From: CAYFUR01 sp964346275
Lineage (GTDB): Bacteria > Sumerlaeota > Sumerlaeia > SLMS01
Direction: 5' to 3'
Assembly: GCA_964346275.1 (NCBI GenBank)
Contig: CAYFUR010000051.1
Span: forward strand, 1 to 25,585
Length of the DNA: 25,585 nt
The position numbers were made by a program, and so were the translations under genes. Each line of letters starts with the position of its first letter. The stretch's first letter is position 1. Below the pieces are notes generated by a model, which worked only from the letters and a program-made list of their open reading frames with translations, did no database searches and was not told where the DNA came from. This document shows positions 16,050 to 23,537 of the stretch, in pieces.

Positions 16050-17153
16050 ATGAGTGTCAGCCTACCCCCTGTTTCACCTCTCATCGGCAACGAGCCCATC
16101 TCGCCGGAGTTGCGCGAGCGTATTCTGGCGGCGAAGGAAAAGCTCGGCAGCCGACTGCTCATCCTGGGGCACCACTACCAGCGCGACGAGGTGATCGAAT
16201 TCGCCGATTTTCGCGGCGACAGCCTGGATTTGTCTCTGCGGGCCGCCAAGGCCGGCGATGTGGAATACGTGGTCTTTTGCGGAGTCCATTTCATGGCCGA
16301 AACGGCGGATGTTGTGACTCCGGATTCGGTTCAGGTCATCCTGCCGGATCTGCGCGCGGGCTGCTCCATGGCCGATATGGCGGCGCTCGACCAGGTGGAG
16401 GAAGCGTGGGACGTGCTGTCGGAGGCCACCGATGAAACGATCGTTCCCATTACCTATATCAATTCCGCGGCGGCGATTAAGGCCTTCTGCGGCCGCCACA
16501 ATGGCGCCGTCTGCACCAGCTCGAACGCCCACAAGGTGATCCGCTGGGCCTTCGAACAGGGCAAGAAACTCATGTTTTTCCCCGACCAGCACCTCGGCCG
16601 GAACACCTGCTATGACTTGGGAATTCCCCTCGAGGAGATGGTGGTTTACGACCCGCGCAATCCCGGCGGACTCGAAGGGGGCCACGAGCTGGATGTTTAC
16701 GAAAAAAGCCGGGTGATTCTCTGGCGGGGGCACTGCAGCGTTCACCAGAATTTCCAGGCATCGCACCCCGACACCATGCGCCAGCGCTATCCGGGGATTA
16801 ACATCATTGTTCACCCCGAATGCAGCTTCGAGGTGGTTCAGAAAGCCGACTTTGTGGGGTCGACGAAACAGATTGTCCAGACGATCGCCGATGGCGAGCC
16901 GGGCAGTAAATGGGCCGTGGGCACCGAGCACCACCTGGTGAATCGCCTGGCCCAGGAAAATGAGGACAAGTTCGTGTGCACTCTGGCGCCGTTTGCCTGC
17001 CAGTGCTCAACGATGTTCCGGATCCAGCCCAAGGCGCTGGCGGAGCGGCTGGAGGAACTGGTTCGCGGCGAGGCGAAAAACGTCATTTCTGTCGATGACG
17101 AAACGGCCAAGTGGTCGATGATTGCCCTGGAGCGGATGATGGAAATGAAGTAA
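16050..17153 (+). CDS. nadA: Quinolinate synthase
   Basis: 367 residues, matching the long NadA type of Bacillus (368). NadA condenses iminoaspartate with dihydroxyacetone phosphate to quinolinate for NAD synthesis, using a [4Fe-4S] cluster. The expected elements are present: 'ILGHHYQRDEVIEFADFRGDS' near 38-58 (substrate binding His/Tyr), 'GCSMADM' (C105), 'TYINSAAAIKAFCG' (135-148), 'TSSNAHKV', 'FFPDQHLGRN', 'GHCSVHQNF' (C229), 'HPECSFEVV' and 'ACQCSTM' (C317, C319). C105, C229 and one of C317/C319 are the likely cluster ligands. TAAGGA sits nine bases before the ATG. nadB and nadC are not nearby. A terminator follows. Confidence 0.97.
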   Translation: MSVSLPPVSPLIGNEPISPELRERILAAKEKLGSRLLILGHHYQRDEVIEFADFRGDSLDLSLRAAKAGDVEYVVFCGVHFMAETADVVTPDSVQVILPDLRAGCSMADMAALDQVEEAWDVLSEATDETIVPITYINSAAAIKAFCGRHNGAVCTSSNAHKVIRWAFEQGKKLMFFPDQHLGRNTCYDLGIPLEEMVVYDPRNPGGLEGGHELDVYEKSRVILWRGHCSVHQNFQASHPDTMRQRYPGINIIVHPECSFEVVQKADFVGSTKQIVQTIADGEPGSKWAVGTEHHLVNRLAQENEDKFVCTLAPFACQCSTMFRIQPKALAERLEELVRGEAKNVISVDDETAKWSMIALERMMEMK

Positions 17154-17188
17154 AAAAATGAAAAGCGGGTCCGATATGTGAAAAATTG

Positions 17189-17218
17189 CCCGATGCTGCT
17201 GTTTGCATCGGGTTTTTT
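17189..17218 (+). terminator. Rho-independent terminator after nadA
   Basis: CCCGATGC (17189-17196) pairs with GCATCGGG (17205-17212) around an 8-base loop, and six T follow at 17213-17218. It ends the nadA transcript and separates it from the pseudopilin gene. Confidence 0.9.
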
Positions 17219-17280
17219 CTTGTCAGGGGGATCACAGAGTCCGTATCTTTGCTTAATCCCCCCGATCGGAGGTTCTCCGT

Positions 17281-17943
17281 ATGAAGTCCAAATCATTTTC
17301 AGGGTTCACCCTGATCGAGCTTCTCATCGTCGTCGCGATCATTGCGATCCTGGCGGCCATCGCTGTGCCGAATTTCCTGGAAGCACAGGTCCGTTCCAAG
17401 GTCAGCCGAACAAAAGCTGATATGCGTTCCGTGGCGACGGGCCTGGAGGCTTATTACGTGGACGAGAATAAGTATCCACCCGATTTTTCCGACGTCTTGC
17501 GCGGCAATCCTCAGTACAGCGTCCTGATCCAGCGCCTTCGGCATCTCACGACGCCAATCGCCTACCTGACGTCCCTGCCCAACGACATATTCGCCGAACC
17601 GGTTGCGTCCGGCAATGCCACTAACACGGCTGGCAACCCGGTCAGCCCCGCCCCTTATCGAGAGGGTGGCACCGTTGGGGGAGACATCATCAATCCCATC
17701 GTGTATGACTATGCAAAGTTCGACCGGACGAACGACTTTCCCGATAATCCCGCTATCTGGGAGCAGATCACCCAGAATCCGGCAAATGTGCAGTGGGCTT
17801 TGAACTCTCCCGGGCCGGACCCCAAAAACTTCGAGTATCTGGGCTTTTCGAATCTGACCGTTTACGATCCCACCAACGGGACGGTGAGCAATGGCCAGAT
17901 CATTCGCACCAACCTGGGTGCCGAAGATCAGCCTTCGGATTAA
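17281..17943 (+). CDS. Type II secretion / type IV pilin-like pseudopilin (copy 1)
   Basis: 220 residues; GGAGG lies about eight bases before the ATG. The leader MKSKSFSG is cut before Phe9 by prepilin peptidase, followed by the FTLIELL motif with Glu at +5 and a ~20-residue membrane helix. Then comes 'SKVSRTKADMRSVATGLEAYYVDENKYPP', the typical helix after the anchor. The globular part contains 'TTPIAYLTSLPNDIFAEP' and ends with 'YDPTNGTVSNGQIIR', also found in the neighbouring pseudopilin. Such proteins build the short pilus of type II secretion or a related fibre. Eighty bases (17305-17384) are identical to copy 2. It has its own downstream hairpin, so it need not be co-transcribed with copy 2. 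Confidence 0.93.
   Translation: MKSKSFSGFTLIELLIVVAIIAILAAIAVPNFLEAQVRSKVSRTKADMRSVATGLEAYYVDENKYPPDFSDVLRGNPQYSVLIQRLRHLTTPIAYLTSLPNDIFAEPVASGNATNTAGNPVSPAPYREGGTVGGDIINPIVYDYAKFDRTNDFPDNPAIWEQITQNPANVQWALNSPGPDPKNFEYLGFSNLTVYDPTNGTVSNGQIIRTNLGAEDQPSD
17305..17384 (+). repeat. 80-nt perfect direct repeat, copy 1
   Basis: Base-for-base identical to 18108-18187. It covers the codons from Phe of the prepilin cleavage site through the membrane helix to 'NFLEA'. Identity ends sharply on both sides. Confidence 0.95.
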
Positions 17944-17971
17944 AGCTTCGGCCTGAGAGCGAAAGATTCAA

Positions 17972-18000
17972 GAGACCGCCGGATTGATTCCGGCGGTCTC
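17972..18000 (+). terminator. Hairpin after pseudopilin copy 1
   Basis: GAGACCGCCGGA (17972-17983) and TCCGGCGGTCTC (17989-18000) form a perfect 12-bp stem with a 5-base loop. The T-run after it is short (ATTTTC), so termination may be partial, allowing some read-through to copy 2. Confidence 0.75.
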
Positions 18001-18089
18001 CGATTTTCGGCCGTCATCATTCTTCTTCTTGCCAATTAGCTCGCCTTTGGTCATCTTTCTTTATCCCTCCAGATAAGGAAAAAAAGCCC

Positions 18090-18815
18090 ATGAAAAAGAA
18101 TTTTGCTTTCACCCTGATCGAGCTTCTCATCGTCGTCGCGATCATTGCGATCCTGGCGGCCATCGCTGTGCCGAATTTCCTGGAAGCGCAAACTCGCTCG
18201 AAGGTTTCCCGCACGGTGGCGGATATGCGATCCATGGCGACCGCTATCGAGTCCTATCATATCGATAATAATAAGTATCCCCCCATCGGCGCGCCGAACC
18301 GGAACCTTGCCCCGGGAAATGGAGTGAACGGCCCCAGCGTTTACGATCCGAGCGTGATGGGCATCAGCTCGCGTTTCATCTGGGTTACGACTCCCATCGC
18401 CTATGTCACATCGGTTTTCCGCGATCCGTTCATCCCGCACGCCATCGGCCAGGCCCTCGCCCCGACAGGCAATTCACGCCTCGGGGGGTATGACACATAC
18501 GATTACGCCCCGGCCCGGTCTTTCACGCCCGAAGGCTTTCTGGGCCAGGCTTTTGGTGGCGACCGCGGGGGCGGCGCGGCCACTTCGGGAGCCCAGTGGC
18601 GCATGGTGGGCGCCGGGCCCGATACGCGGAATGCCTTTGGCGGCGGCATTGTGCCGGATTCAGGCCAGACCACCAATGAGCGCGGTGTGGACTACGATCC
18701 CACGAATGGAACTATTTCCACTGGTGATGTCGTCCGAATCGGAGGTGGCCCGGCTCCGGCAACGAACAATAAGCTTCCGGCAATTAACAGGGTTTCCAAG
18801 GAATATAATTTCTAG
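18090..18815 (+). CDS. Type II secretion / type IV pilin-like pseudopilin (copy 2)
   Basis: 241 residues; AAGGAAAA precedes the ATG. The leader MKKNFA ends in Ala where Gly is usual at the prepilin peptidase site, then FTLIELL and the same membrane helix as copy 1. 'SKVSRTVADMRSMATAIESYHIDNNKYPP' follows. The globular part has 'TTPIAYVTSVFRDPF' in parallel with copy 1 but is otherwise different and Gly-rich, ending in 'VDYDPTNGTISTGDVVR'. The two are paralogues sharing both ends. A terminator hairpin follows at 18845-18868. Whether they are two subunits of one fibre or alternative ones cannot be told from sequence. Confidence 0.93.
   Translation: MKKNFAFTLIELLIVVAIIAILAAIAVPNFLEAQTRSKVSRTVADMRSMATAIESYHIDNNKYPPIGAPNRNLAPGNGVNGPSVYDPSVMGISSRFIWVTTPIAYVTSVFRDPFIPHAIGQALAPTGNSRLGGYDTYDYAPARSFTPEGFLGQAFGGDRGGGAATSGAQWRMVGAGPDTRNAFGGGIVPDSGQTTNERGVDYDPTNGTISTGDVVRIGGGPAPATNNKLPAINRVSKEYNF
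18108..18187 (+). repeat. 80-nt perfect direct repeat, copy 2
   Basis: Identical to 17305-17384, including all synonymous positions, in the second pseudopilin gene; the copies start 803 bases apart. Confidence 0.95.
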
Positions 18816-18844
18816 GAACAGCGCCTTCATTCGAACTCAGCCCG

Positions 18845-18875
18845 CCGGGGAGCCTTCGCGCTCCCCGGTGCTTTT
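18845..18875 (+). terminator. Rho-independent terminator after pseudopilin copy 2
   Basis: CCGGGGAGC (18845-18853) pairs with GCTCCCCGG (18860-18868) across a 6-base loop; TGCTTTTATTT follows. Confidence 0.85.
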
Positions 18876-19010
18876 ATTTGACGCACGGGCGCGAATATGA
18901 GGAGGCGTCGAAACGCTTTGACTCGATCCCTCTCATCCCGATAAAGAACAGGGTTCGGAAAGACAAAAAAAAGCAAAGCTGGATTCACTCGGGAAAAAGC
19001 TGGGCCCCCT

Positions 19011-19394
19011 ATGGCAATGACCTTTTGTATTATCGATGACGAGCGCGAGGTGTGCGACATCCTGCGCCTTTTTTTCGAGGCGCGGGGACATCGCTGCCTG
19101 ATTGCCCACACCGGGCGGGAGGGACTGGAGCTTGTACGCCGCGAGCAGCCCGCCGCTGTCTTTCTGGACGTCGCCATGCCCACCATGAATGGCTACGAGG
19201 TTCTCGCGGAGTTGAAGAAAGACAATTCGACCAAGGACGTTCCCGTCATGATGATGACGGCGTTAACCAAGAATACCAACCTGACCAGCGAACAATGGGC
19301 GGAATCCACGGGGGCGGACGCGTTTCTGGCCAAGCCCTTTGAGCTGGATGATCTTCTGGAATGTGTCGAAAGGATGACCGGCGTGAAGATTTAG
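19011..19394 (+). CDS. Stand-alone receiver-domain response regulator (CheY-like)
   Basis: 127 residues consisting only of a receiver domain. The acidic pair is D9/D10 (CIIDDE), the phospho-acceptor is D53 (VFLDVAMP), the switch Thr is T83 (MMTAL) and the conserved Lys is K108 (FLAKPF), so all phosphorylation residues are present. There is no output domain, so it probably acts by protein contact or in a phosphorelay. No histidine kinase is in the window. The ATG at 19011 or the one at 19017 may be used; neither has a strong ribosome site. It may be unrelated to the pseudopilins upstream, which end at a terminator. Confidence 0.9.
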   Translation: MAMTFCIIDDEREVCDILRLFFEARGHRCLIAHTGREGLELVRREQPAAVFLDVAMPTMNGYEVLAELKKDNSTKDVPVMMMTALTKNTNLTSEQWAESTGADAFLAKPFELDDLLECVERMTGVKI

Positions 19395-19438
19395 GCCGCG
19401 GGGCGAGATTTCAAGAGAATCAGCGGTTTTGACAGAAT

Positions 19439-19536
19439 AAGATTACGAGCAGGATCAAGATTAAGAGGACGGAGCAACCGGGCAAGATTTCCCCCTTTCC
19501 TGCTCTTGATCTTAACCTTAATCATGATCTTCCTTG
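19439..19536. repeat. Imperfect inverted repeat of degenerate hexamers
   Basis: The plus strand from 19439 reads as purine-rich hexamers: AGATTA, CGAGCA, GGATCA, AGATTA, AGAGGA. The minus strand of about 19499-19536 reads in the same style: AGATCA, TGATTA, AGGTTA, AGATCA, AGAGCA. Aligned as hairpin arms they agree at about 20 of 28 positions. It lies in the 160-base gap between convergent genes (19394 and 19555) and could fold into a long hairpin that helps end transcription. Confidence 0.6.
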
Positions 19537-19554
19537 TCTATACGAAAATGACGA

Positions 19555-20265
19555 TTAAATAAAATGCTTTTCGTAGGGACAGTGGGGGAGCCGCTCGCGA
19601 AACATGCGAATGATCTTTCCCGAGTTGTGCAACTGGCCGATGGTTGTCCACCCGCGCCGGTTGTGGATTTTCACGCGCCCCATGCCCTGGTTGCCGCCGA
19701 GGAAGACTTCGAGGCGCCGGCCGCTCATGAGCAGCCCGGGAAACACATTCAATCGCGATTCCATTTTCCGGCAGGCCGAGTAGGGAATCCGGAAATGAAA
19801 TGCCCCTCCGTGGAAGGCAATGGCGCCGGGTTCGAAACAGAGAAGGCCAATGTCGTCGGCGTCTTCCAGGACTGCTTGAAGGCCCTGGGCGAGCCTCGGC
19901 TGGAAGCTGACCTGAACGATATGGCAGGTTTCTTTATCAAAGGGGACGGGCGACCGGCTCCTGGAAACGGAAGTGACAAACGGGTTCAAATTAATCAGCG
20001 GATTAAACAGAACAAAGCAAGGCAGGGCCGCGATGGCCATGATGATGCCCGAGGCAATCAGAAGCGCGGACCCCTCATCCGCCCCGATTCCGATGAGCAG
20101 GATCCCTCCCAGGAAGAGAACCAAAAACAAGACAAGAATACAGAGCACGACCATGAGCCCGACGACATTCAACAGCGCCACAAAGGTGAGGTTGAACCAG
20201 GGCGTGGGGTGATAGTGGAAGGTGGGCTGTTCGCCCGGCGGGGATTGAGGCGCGCCGTGGCTCAT
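19555..20265 (-). CDS. Membrane protein of unknown function
   Basis: 236 residues; AAGGA lies about 11 bases before the ATG. After a short His/Pro-rich N-terminus (FHYHPTPW) come two hydrophobic segments (about 26-60 and 66-90). Residues 100-236 are soluble, with 'SFQPRLAQGLQAVLEDADDIGLL' and 'FHFRIPYSACRKMESRLNVFPGLLMSGRRLEVFLGG'. The latter could be a PH-like or lipid-contacting fold, but I cannot establish this. No catalytic motif is seen. It is convergent with the receiver gene and divergent from the small membrane protein at 20573. Confidence 0.78.
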   Translation of the reverse strand: MSHGAPQSPPGEQPTFHYHPTPWFNLTFVALLNVVGLMVVLCILVLFLVLFLGGILLIGIGADEGSALLIASGIIMAIAALPCFVLFNPLINLNPFVTSVSRSRSPVPFDKETCHIVQVSFQPRLAQGLQAVLEDADDIGLLCFEPGAIAFHGGAFHFRIPYSACRKMESRLNVFPGLLMSGRRLEVFLGGNQGMGRVKIHNRRGWTTIGQLHNSGKIIRMFRERLPHCPYEKHFI

Positions 20266-20572
20266 AAGGGTCGGAATCCTTCTTTTGGCGTTCAGGGGTT
20301 TTCGGCGGGGCAGGAAAAAGTTGCAAGGGCAAAGTGGAAAAAATGATGTCTTACAAAGAGCTAATGAGACAATGAGGGCCTGTTACGGCCAAGCGTATAG
20401 ACGTCTATTCCACGAGCGGGTTGCTTCTTGAGTGCTGAAAGGCCTCTTCGGGACTTCCCCACGCGGATGAACGGAATGCATAAAATCGGTTGAATGAAAT
20501 CAGATTGAATGGATCAATGTCTTATCGTAGCGAGGCGGAAGACCAACCAAGCCTTTTCCGGGAAAGAAAATC
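20266..20572. other. 307-base divergent intergenic region
   Basis: Noticeably more AT-rich than its surroundings. No gene or RNA is recognised. It contains a perfect 12-bp palindrome ATAGACGTCTAT (20397-20408), a possible operator for the divergent membrane-protein genes on either side. No consensus promoter pair stands out. Confidence 0.4.
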
Positions 20573-20833
20573 ATGGAATGGAACCTGGTACTCCTTGTCG
20601 TCCTCGCTCTTGTAAATATTCCGCTTTATTTATTCCTTGGCAAAATGCTGTTTGGCAACTGGGACGGGTTCGTGGAAGTGATCCGGTATGTGATTATGCC
20701 GGATATTCTTTCCCTTTTTAAGGGGGAATATCTGGAGGATTATTGGGCCGAGCTGAAGTTCTTTTGTTTTATCGTTCTTTGTATTGGGTGCGTCTTTGCG
20801 GAATATACGGCGATTCAAAAACTGTTTTCATAA
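20573..20833 (+). CDS. Small two-helix membrane protein
   Basis: 86 residues beginning MEWNLVLLVVLALVNIPLY. Two hydrophobic helices (about 5-27 and 63-80) flank a more polar middle containing 'PDILSLFKGEYLEDYWAELK'. GGGAAAG lies near the ATG as a weak ribosome site. Codon use is more AT-rich than in neighbouring genes. No homologue is recognised. It ends 20 bases before the stop of the facing response-regulator gene. The regular hydrophobic pattern and intact frame support a real protein. Confidence 0.65.
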   Translation: MEWNLVLLVVLALVNIPLYLFLGKMLFGNWDGFVEVIRYVIMPDILSLFKGEYLEDYWAELKFFCFIVLCIGCVFAEYTAIQKLFS

Positions 20834-20853
20834 TTGAGGGACGAGAGCCGCCG

Positions 20854-22251
20854 TCAGGTTTTGTGAACGCGCCAGTTTTCGTGTTTCAGGTTCCATTTCT
20901 TCACGCGGTTGTTCATCCGGTCGACAGAGATATTCAGCAGCCGCGCGGCTTCCGTCTGGTTCCAATTCGTCCGATTAAGGGCTTCCAGCACCAATTGCTT
21001 CTCGACTTCATCCAGGTCGATCCCCTCCTCGGGAACCTGGACGATTTTGGTCACGGGCTGGGCTGTTGCGAGGCCGCAGGCCGCGATGTCGTCTCCGGTG
21101 ATCGTGTCGCCGCCGCGGGCGCGAATCACCAGCCGCTCGCAGATATTCTTTAACTCGCGTATATTCCCCGGCCAGTCGTATTGCTGGAGACGCCGGAGGG
21201 CCGTCTGTTCGATCAGGGGCACGGGCCGGCCGTATTTCTCCGCAAAGTGCTGGATGAAAAACTTGGCGAGCGCCGCCACGTCGTCGCGGCGTTCGCGGAG
21301 CGGCGGAATCTGGATGGGGAACACATTCAGGCGGTAGTACAAATCCTGGCGAAAGAGTCCTTCGCGCACGCGTTCGAAGAGATCGCGGTTGGTTGCCACC
21401 ACGACGCGGACGTTGACCTTGAGGGGCTTGGTCCCACCCATGCGGGTGAAGGTCATGTCTTCGAGGACGCGGAGGAGCTTGGCCTGGACGGCGAGAGAAA
21501 TCTCGCCGATTTCGTCGAGGAAAAGCGTTCCGCCATCGGCCAGCTCGAGCTTTCCCTTCTTCATCTGGTGGGCATCGGTAAAGGCGCCGCGCTCGTGGCC
21601 GAAGAGTTCACTCTGGAAGGCGTTGTCGTCGGGGAGCAGGGCGCCGTTGATATCGATGAACGGCCCTTCGCGGCCGGAGGCGCGGTGGATCGCCCGGGCG
21701 ACGAGTTCCTTGCCAACGCCGGTTTCGCCAAGAAGCAGGACGGTGGCGTGGGTCGGCGCGACCTGGGCGATATCCGCCTTGATGGTATCCATGCTGGGCG
21801 ACTGGCCGACCATCTCGCCAAATTCGTCGGTGCGGGCGATGGTCTCGCGCAGGCGGACGTTTTCCTCGGCGAGGTCGCGCTGTTCCAAGGCGCGGCGCAG
21901 GCGCACGGCGATCTCCGCGCGGCCGGCTTCCTTGGTCAGATAGTCCGACGCCCCGCGGCGCATGGCATCCACGGCGGTTTCCACATCCACCATGGAGGTC
22001 AGCATCACCACCGGCATGGTGGGGTCGATTCCCTCGTCCTCACCCGAGCGCACGCGGCTCAGCAGCTCGAGTCCGTTGAGGCCGGGCATCTTGATATCGC
22101 AGAGGGCGGCGTCGAAGTGCTCGCGCTGGAGGCGTTCCAGGGCCTCGTTGCCTCCTTCCGCAAGGTCTGTCTCGAAGCCGTCCATGGCCAGGTTGCGGGC
22201 CAGCCGCCGGCCGAAAGAGGGGTCGTCTTCGATGATAAGGATACGTGCCAT
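20854..22251 (-). CDS. NtrC-family response regulator with AAA+ domain and Fis-type HTH
   Basis: 465 residues from ATG 22249-22251; the frame stays open further upstream, but MARILIIEDD is the natural receiver start. Receiver about 1-120: D9/D10, phospho-acceptor D52 (CDIKMP), T85, K107 (YLTKEA, with Glu where Pro is usual). AAA+ domain about 145-370: Walker A GETGVGKE (175-182), Walker B GGTLFLDEIGE (240-250), and 'YYRLNVFPIQIPPLRERRDD'. The sigma-54 contact loop reads GAFTDA (222-227) rather than GAFTGA. The C-terminal Fis-like helix-turn-helix is 'NQTEAARLLNISVDRMNNRVKKW'. Family members open sigma-54 promoters after phosphorylation; the changed loop leaves sigma-54 dependence uncertain. 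It ends the minus-strand run with the ABC ATPase, 73 bases after a small unknown gene. No sensor kinase is nearby. Confidence 0.93.
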   Translation of the reverse strand: MARILIIEDDPSFGRRLARNLAMDGFETDLAEGGNEALERLQREHFDAALCDIKMPGLNGLELLSRVRSGEDEGIDPTMPVVMLTSMVDVETAVDAMRRGASDYLTKEAGRAEIAVRLRRALEQRDLAEENVRLRETIARTDEFGEMVGQSPSMDTIKADIAQVAPTHATVLLLGETGVGKELVARAIHRASGREGPFIDINGALLPDDNAFQSELFGHERGAFTDAHQMKKGKLELADGGTLFLDEIGEISLAVQAKLLRVLEDMTFTRMGGTKPLKVNVRVVVATNRDLFERVREGLFRQDLYYRLNVFPIQIPPLRERRDDVAALAKFFIQHFAEKYGRPVPLIEQTALRRLQQYDWPGNIRELKNICERLVIRARGGDTITGDDIAACGLATAQPVTKIVQVPEEGIDLDEVEKQLVLEALNRTNWNQTEAARLLNISVDRMNNRVKKWNLKHENWRVHKT

Positions 22252-22324
22252 GCCGTTCGCTTTGGGGGAAATGGATTCTGTCACGGGACCGCCCGCCGGG
22301 GGGAGTTGTTTGTCCGGGAGGAGT

Positions 22325-22717
22325 TCATCCTTTCTGCACGAGGGGAAAGTTTCGCATCTCGACGTGGGCCCATTCGATGCCGGGGATACTGAAACGTGCC
22401 TGGGGAGCCGCGGCGAGAGCGCCGAAGAGCCACATTCCGTCCTCGTAATCAATGGGACCCTTGATCTGCCATCCGGTGGCGACCTCGCGCAGCATGAGCA
22501 GCAGGCGGAAGATGGCGTCCTGGGGCTCAACACAGTTGAGCGGCGAGGACAGCTTGACTTCGTATAGCTCCTTGTTGCGCCAGGACCCCTGGCTGCTGAG
22601 GACGCGGGCGCGGGTCCCCGCTTTCTTCTGGAAATGGTCGAGGACCTTGTCGACATGGGCGGGATCACCGGCGCGCACCTGCAGGTGCCAGTCGATATGG
22701 TCGAAGCGGCGCGTCAT
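22325..22717 (-). CDS. Small protein of unknown function
   Basis: 130 residues beginning MTRRFDHIDWHLQVRAGDP. No signal peptide, membrane segment or known motif is seen; the pattern of alternating charged and hydrophobic residues suits a small alpha/beta cytosolic fold. Segments such as 'HVDKVLDHFQKKAG', 'YEVKLSSPLNCVEPQDAIFRLLLMLREVATGWQIKGP' and 'GMWLFGALAAAPQARFSIPGIEWAHVEMRNF' look well ordered. It starts 22 bases after the ABC ATPase and ends 73 before the response regulator, so it is probably co-expressed with both. Confidence 0.72.
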   Translation of the reverse strand: MTRRFDHIDWHLQVRAGDPAHVDKVLDHFQKKAGTRARVLSSQGSWRNKELYEVKLSSPLNCVEPQDAIFRLLLMLREVATGWQIKGPIDYEDGMWLFGALAAAPQARFSIPGIEWAHVEMRNFPLVQKG

Positions 22718-22739
22718 GAAGACTCCGTCCGGGCGGGAT

Positions 22740-23537
22740 TCAGATGAGTTCGCCGGGGCTTTCCACGGCTTCCTCTTCCACGAAGGGAGAGGCTGAGCGG
22801 TCCGTCACGCCGTCGGCGGTCAGCTCGAGGAAGAGATCTTCCAGGTTGCCGCGCTCCCGGGCCAGGGATTTTCGGAGTTCCTCCACGCTGCCGAGAAAGC
22901 GGAGCTTGCCCTTGGTGATGATTCCGAGCCGGTCGCTCAACTCTTCGGCGATGGCCAGCAGGTGGGTCGACAAAAAGATGGTGCCGCCCCCGGCGCAAAA
23001 CTCGCGCAGCATGTTTTTCAGCCGGCGCGCGGAATAGGGGTCCAGGCCGACCATGGGCTCGTCGACGACAAGGAGGCGGGGCTTGTGCATGAATGCCGCG
23101 CTGAACACCAGCTTCTGCCGCATCCCGAAACTATAGTTCTCGATCAGGTTGTTGGCCGCGTGATCGATCTTGAACGCGGTAAAGTATTTCTCGGTCGCTG
23201 TTTCCACCTCGCGCTTGGGGACGTTGTAAAGGTTGCCGACAAATTGCATGAAGTCCCGGCCGCTGAGCTTTTCATAGAGGTAGGGCTGGTCGGGTATATA
23301 TCCGATCTGGCGCTTTGCGGCGAGGGGCTCCTTCTGGATATCGTGGCCACAGATCAAGGCCCGGCCTTCGCTTGGCCGCAGGAGGCTGGTGATGATTTTG
23401 ATGGTCGTGGTTTTGCCGGCGCCGTTCGGCCCCAGGAAACAGAAGAACTCGCCCGGCGGGCATTCCAGGTCAAGATTCTTCAGCGCCCAGAAACCATCGT
23501 AATCCTTGCTCAGGTTTTCCAGAATCAGTTGATTCAT
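22740..23537 (-). CDS. ABC transporter ATP-binding protein
   Basis: 265 residues. Walker A is GPNGAGKTTT (about 38-47), the signature is 'YSFGMRQKLVFS' in place of LSGGQ, Walker B is LLVVDEPMVGLDP and the switch His is in 'FLSTHLLAIAEEL'. The layout is that of ABC-2 type exporters (CcmA/NatA/DrrA class), which drive a separate permease. A ~30-residue acidic tail (ending ESPGELI) follows. The start ATG overlaps the stop of the upstream membrane-anchored gene by four bases, so the two are translationally coupled. No permease lies in the window on either side: upstream is the unknown anchored protein, downstream a small soluble one. The export substrate is unknown. Confidence 0.95.
   Translation of the reverse strand: MNQLILENLSKDYDGFWALKNLDLECPPGEFFCFLGPNGAGKTTTIKIITSLLRPSEGRALICGHDIQKEPLAAKRQIGYIPDQPYLYEKLSGRDFMQFVGNLYNVPKREVETATEKYFTAFKIDHAANNLIENYSFGMRQKLVFSAAFMHKPRLLVVDEPMVGLDPYSARRLKNMLREFCAGGGTIFLSTHLLAIAEELSDRLGIITKGKLRFLGSVEELRKSLARERGNLEDLFLELTADGVTDRSASPFVEEEAVESPGELI

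Noticed and set aside
20397..20408. GTATAGAC/GTCTATAC recurring at about 8094, 12168, 19536 and 20396, considered as a shared operator
   Set aside because: Two of the four are inside coding sequence in positions set by codons, and spacing to genes is inconsistent; more likely chance, though the palindrome at 20397 may still be a site.
21181..22392. A 403-codon plus-strand open frame
   Set aside because: Antisense to the sigma-54-type regulator; no start signal or family features.
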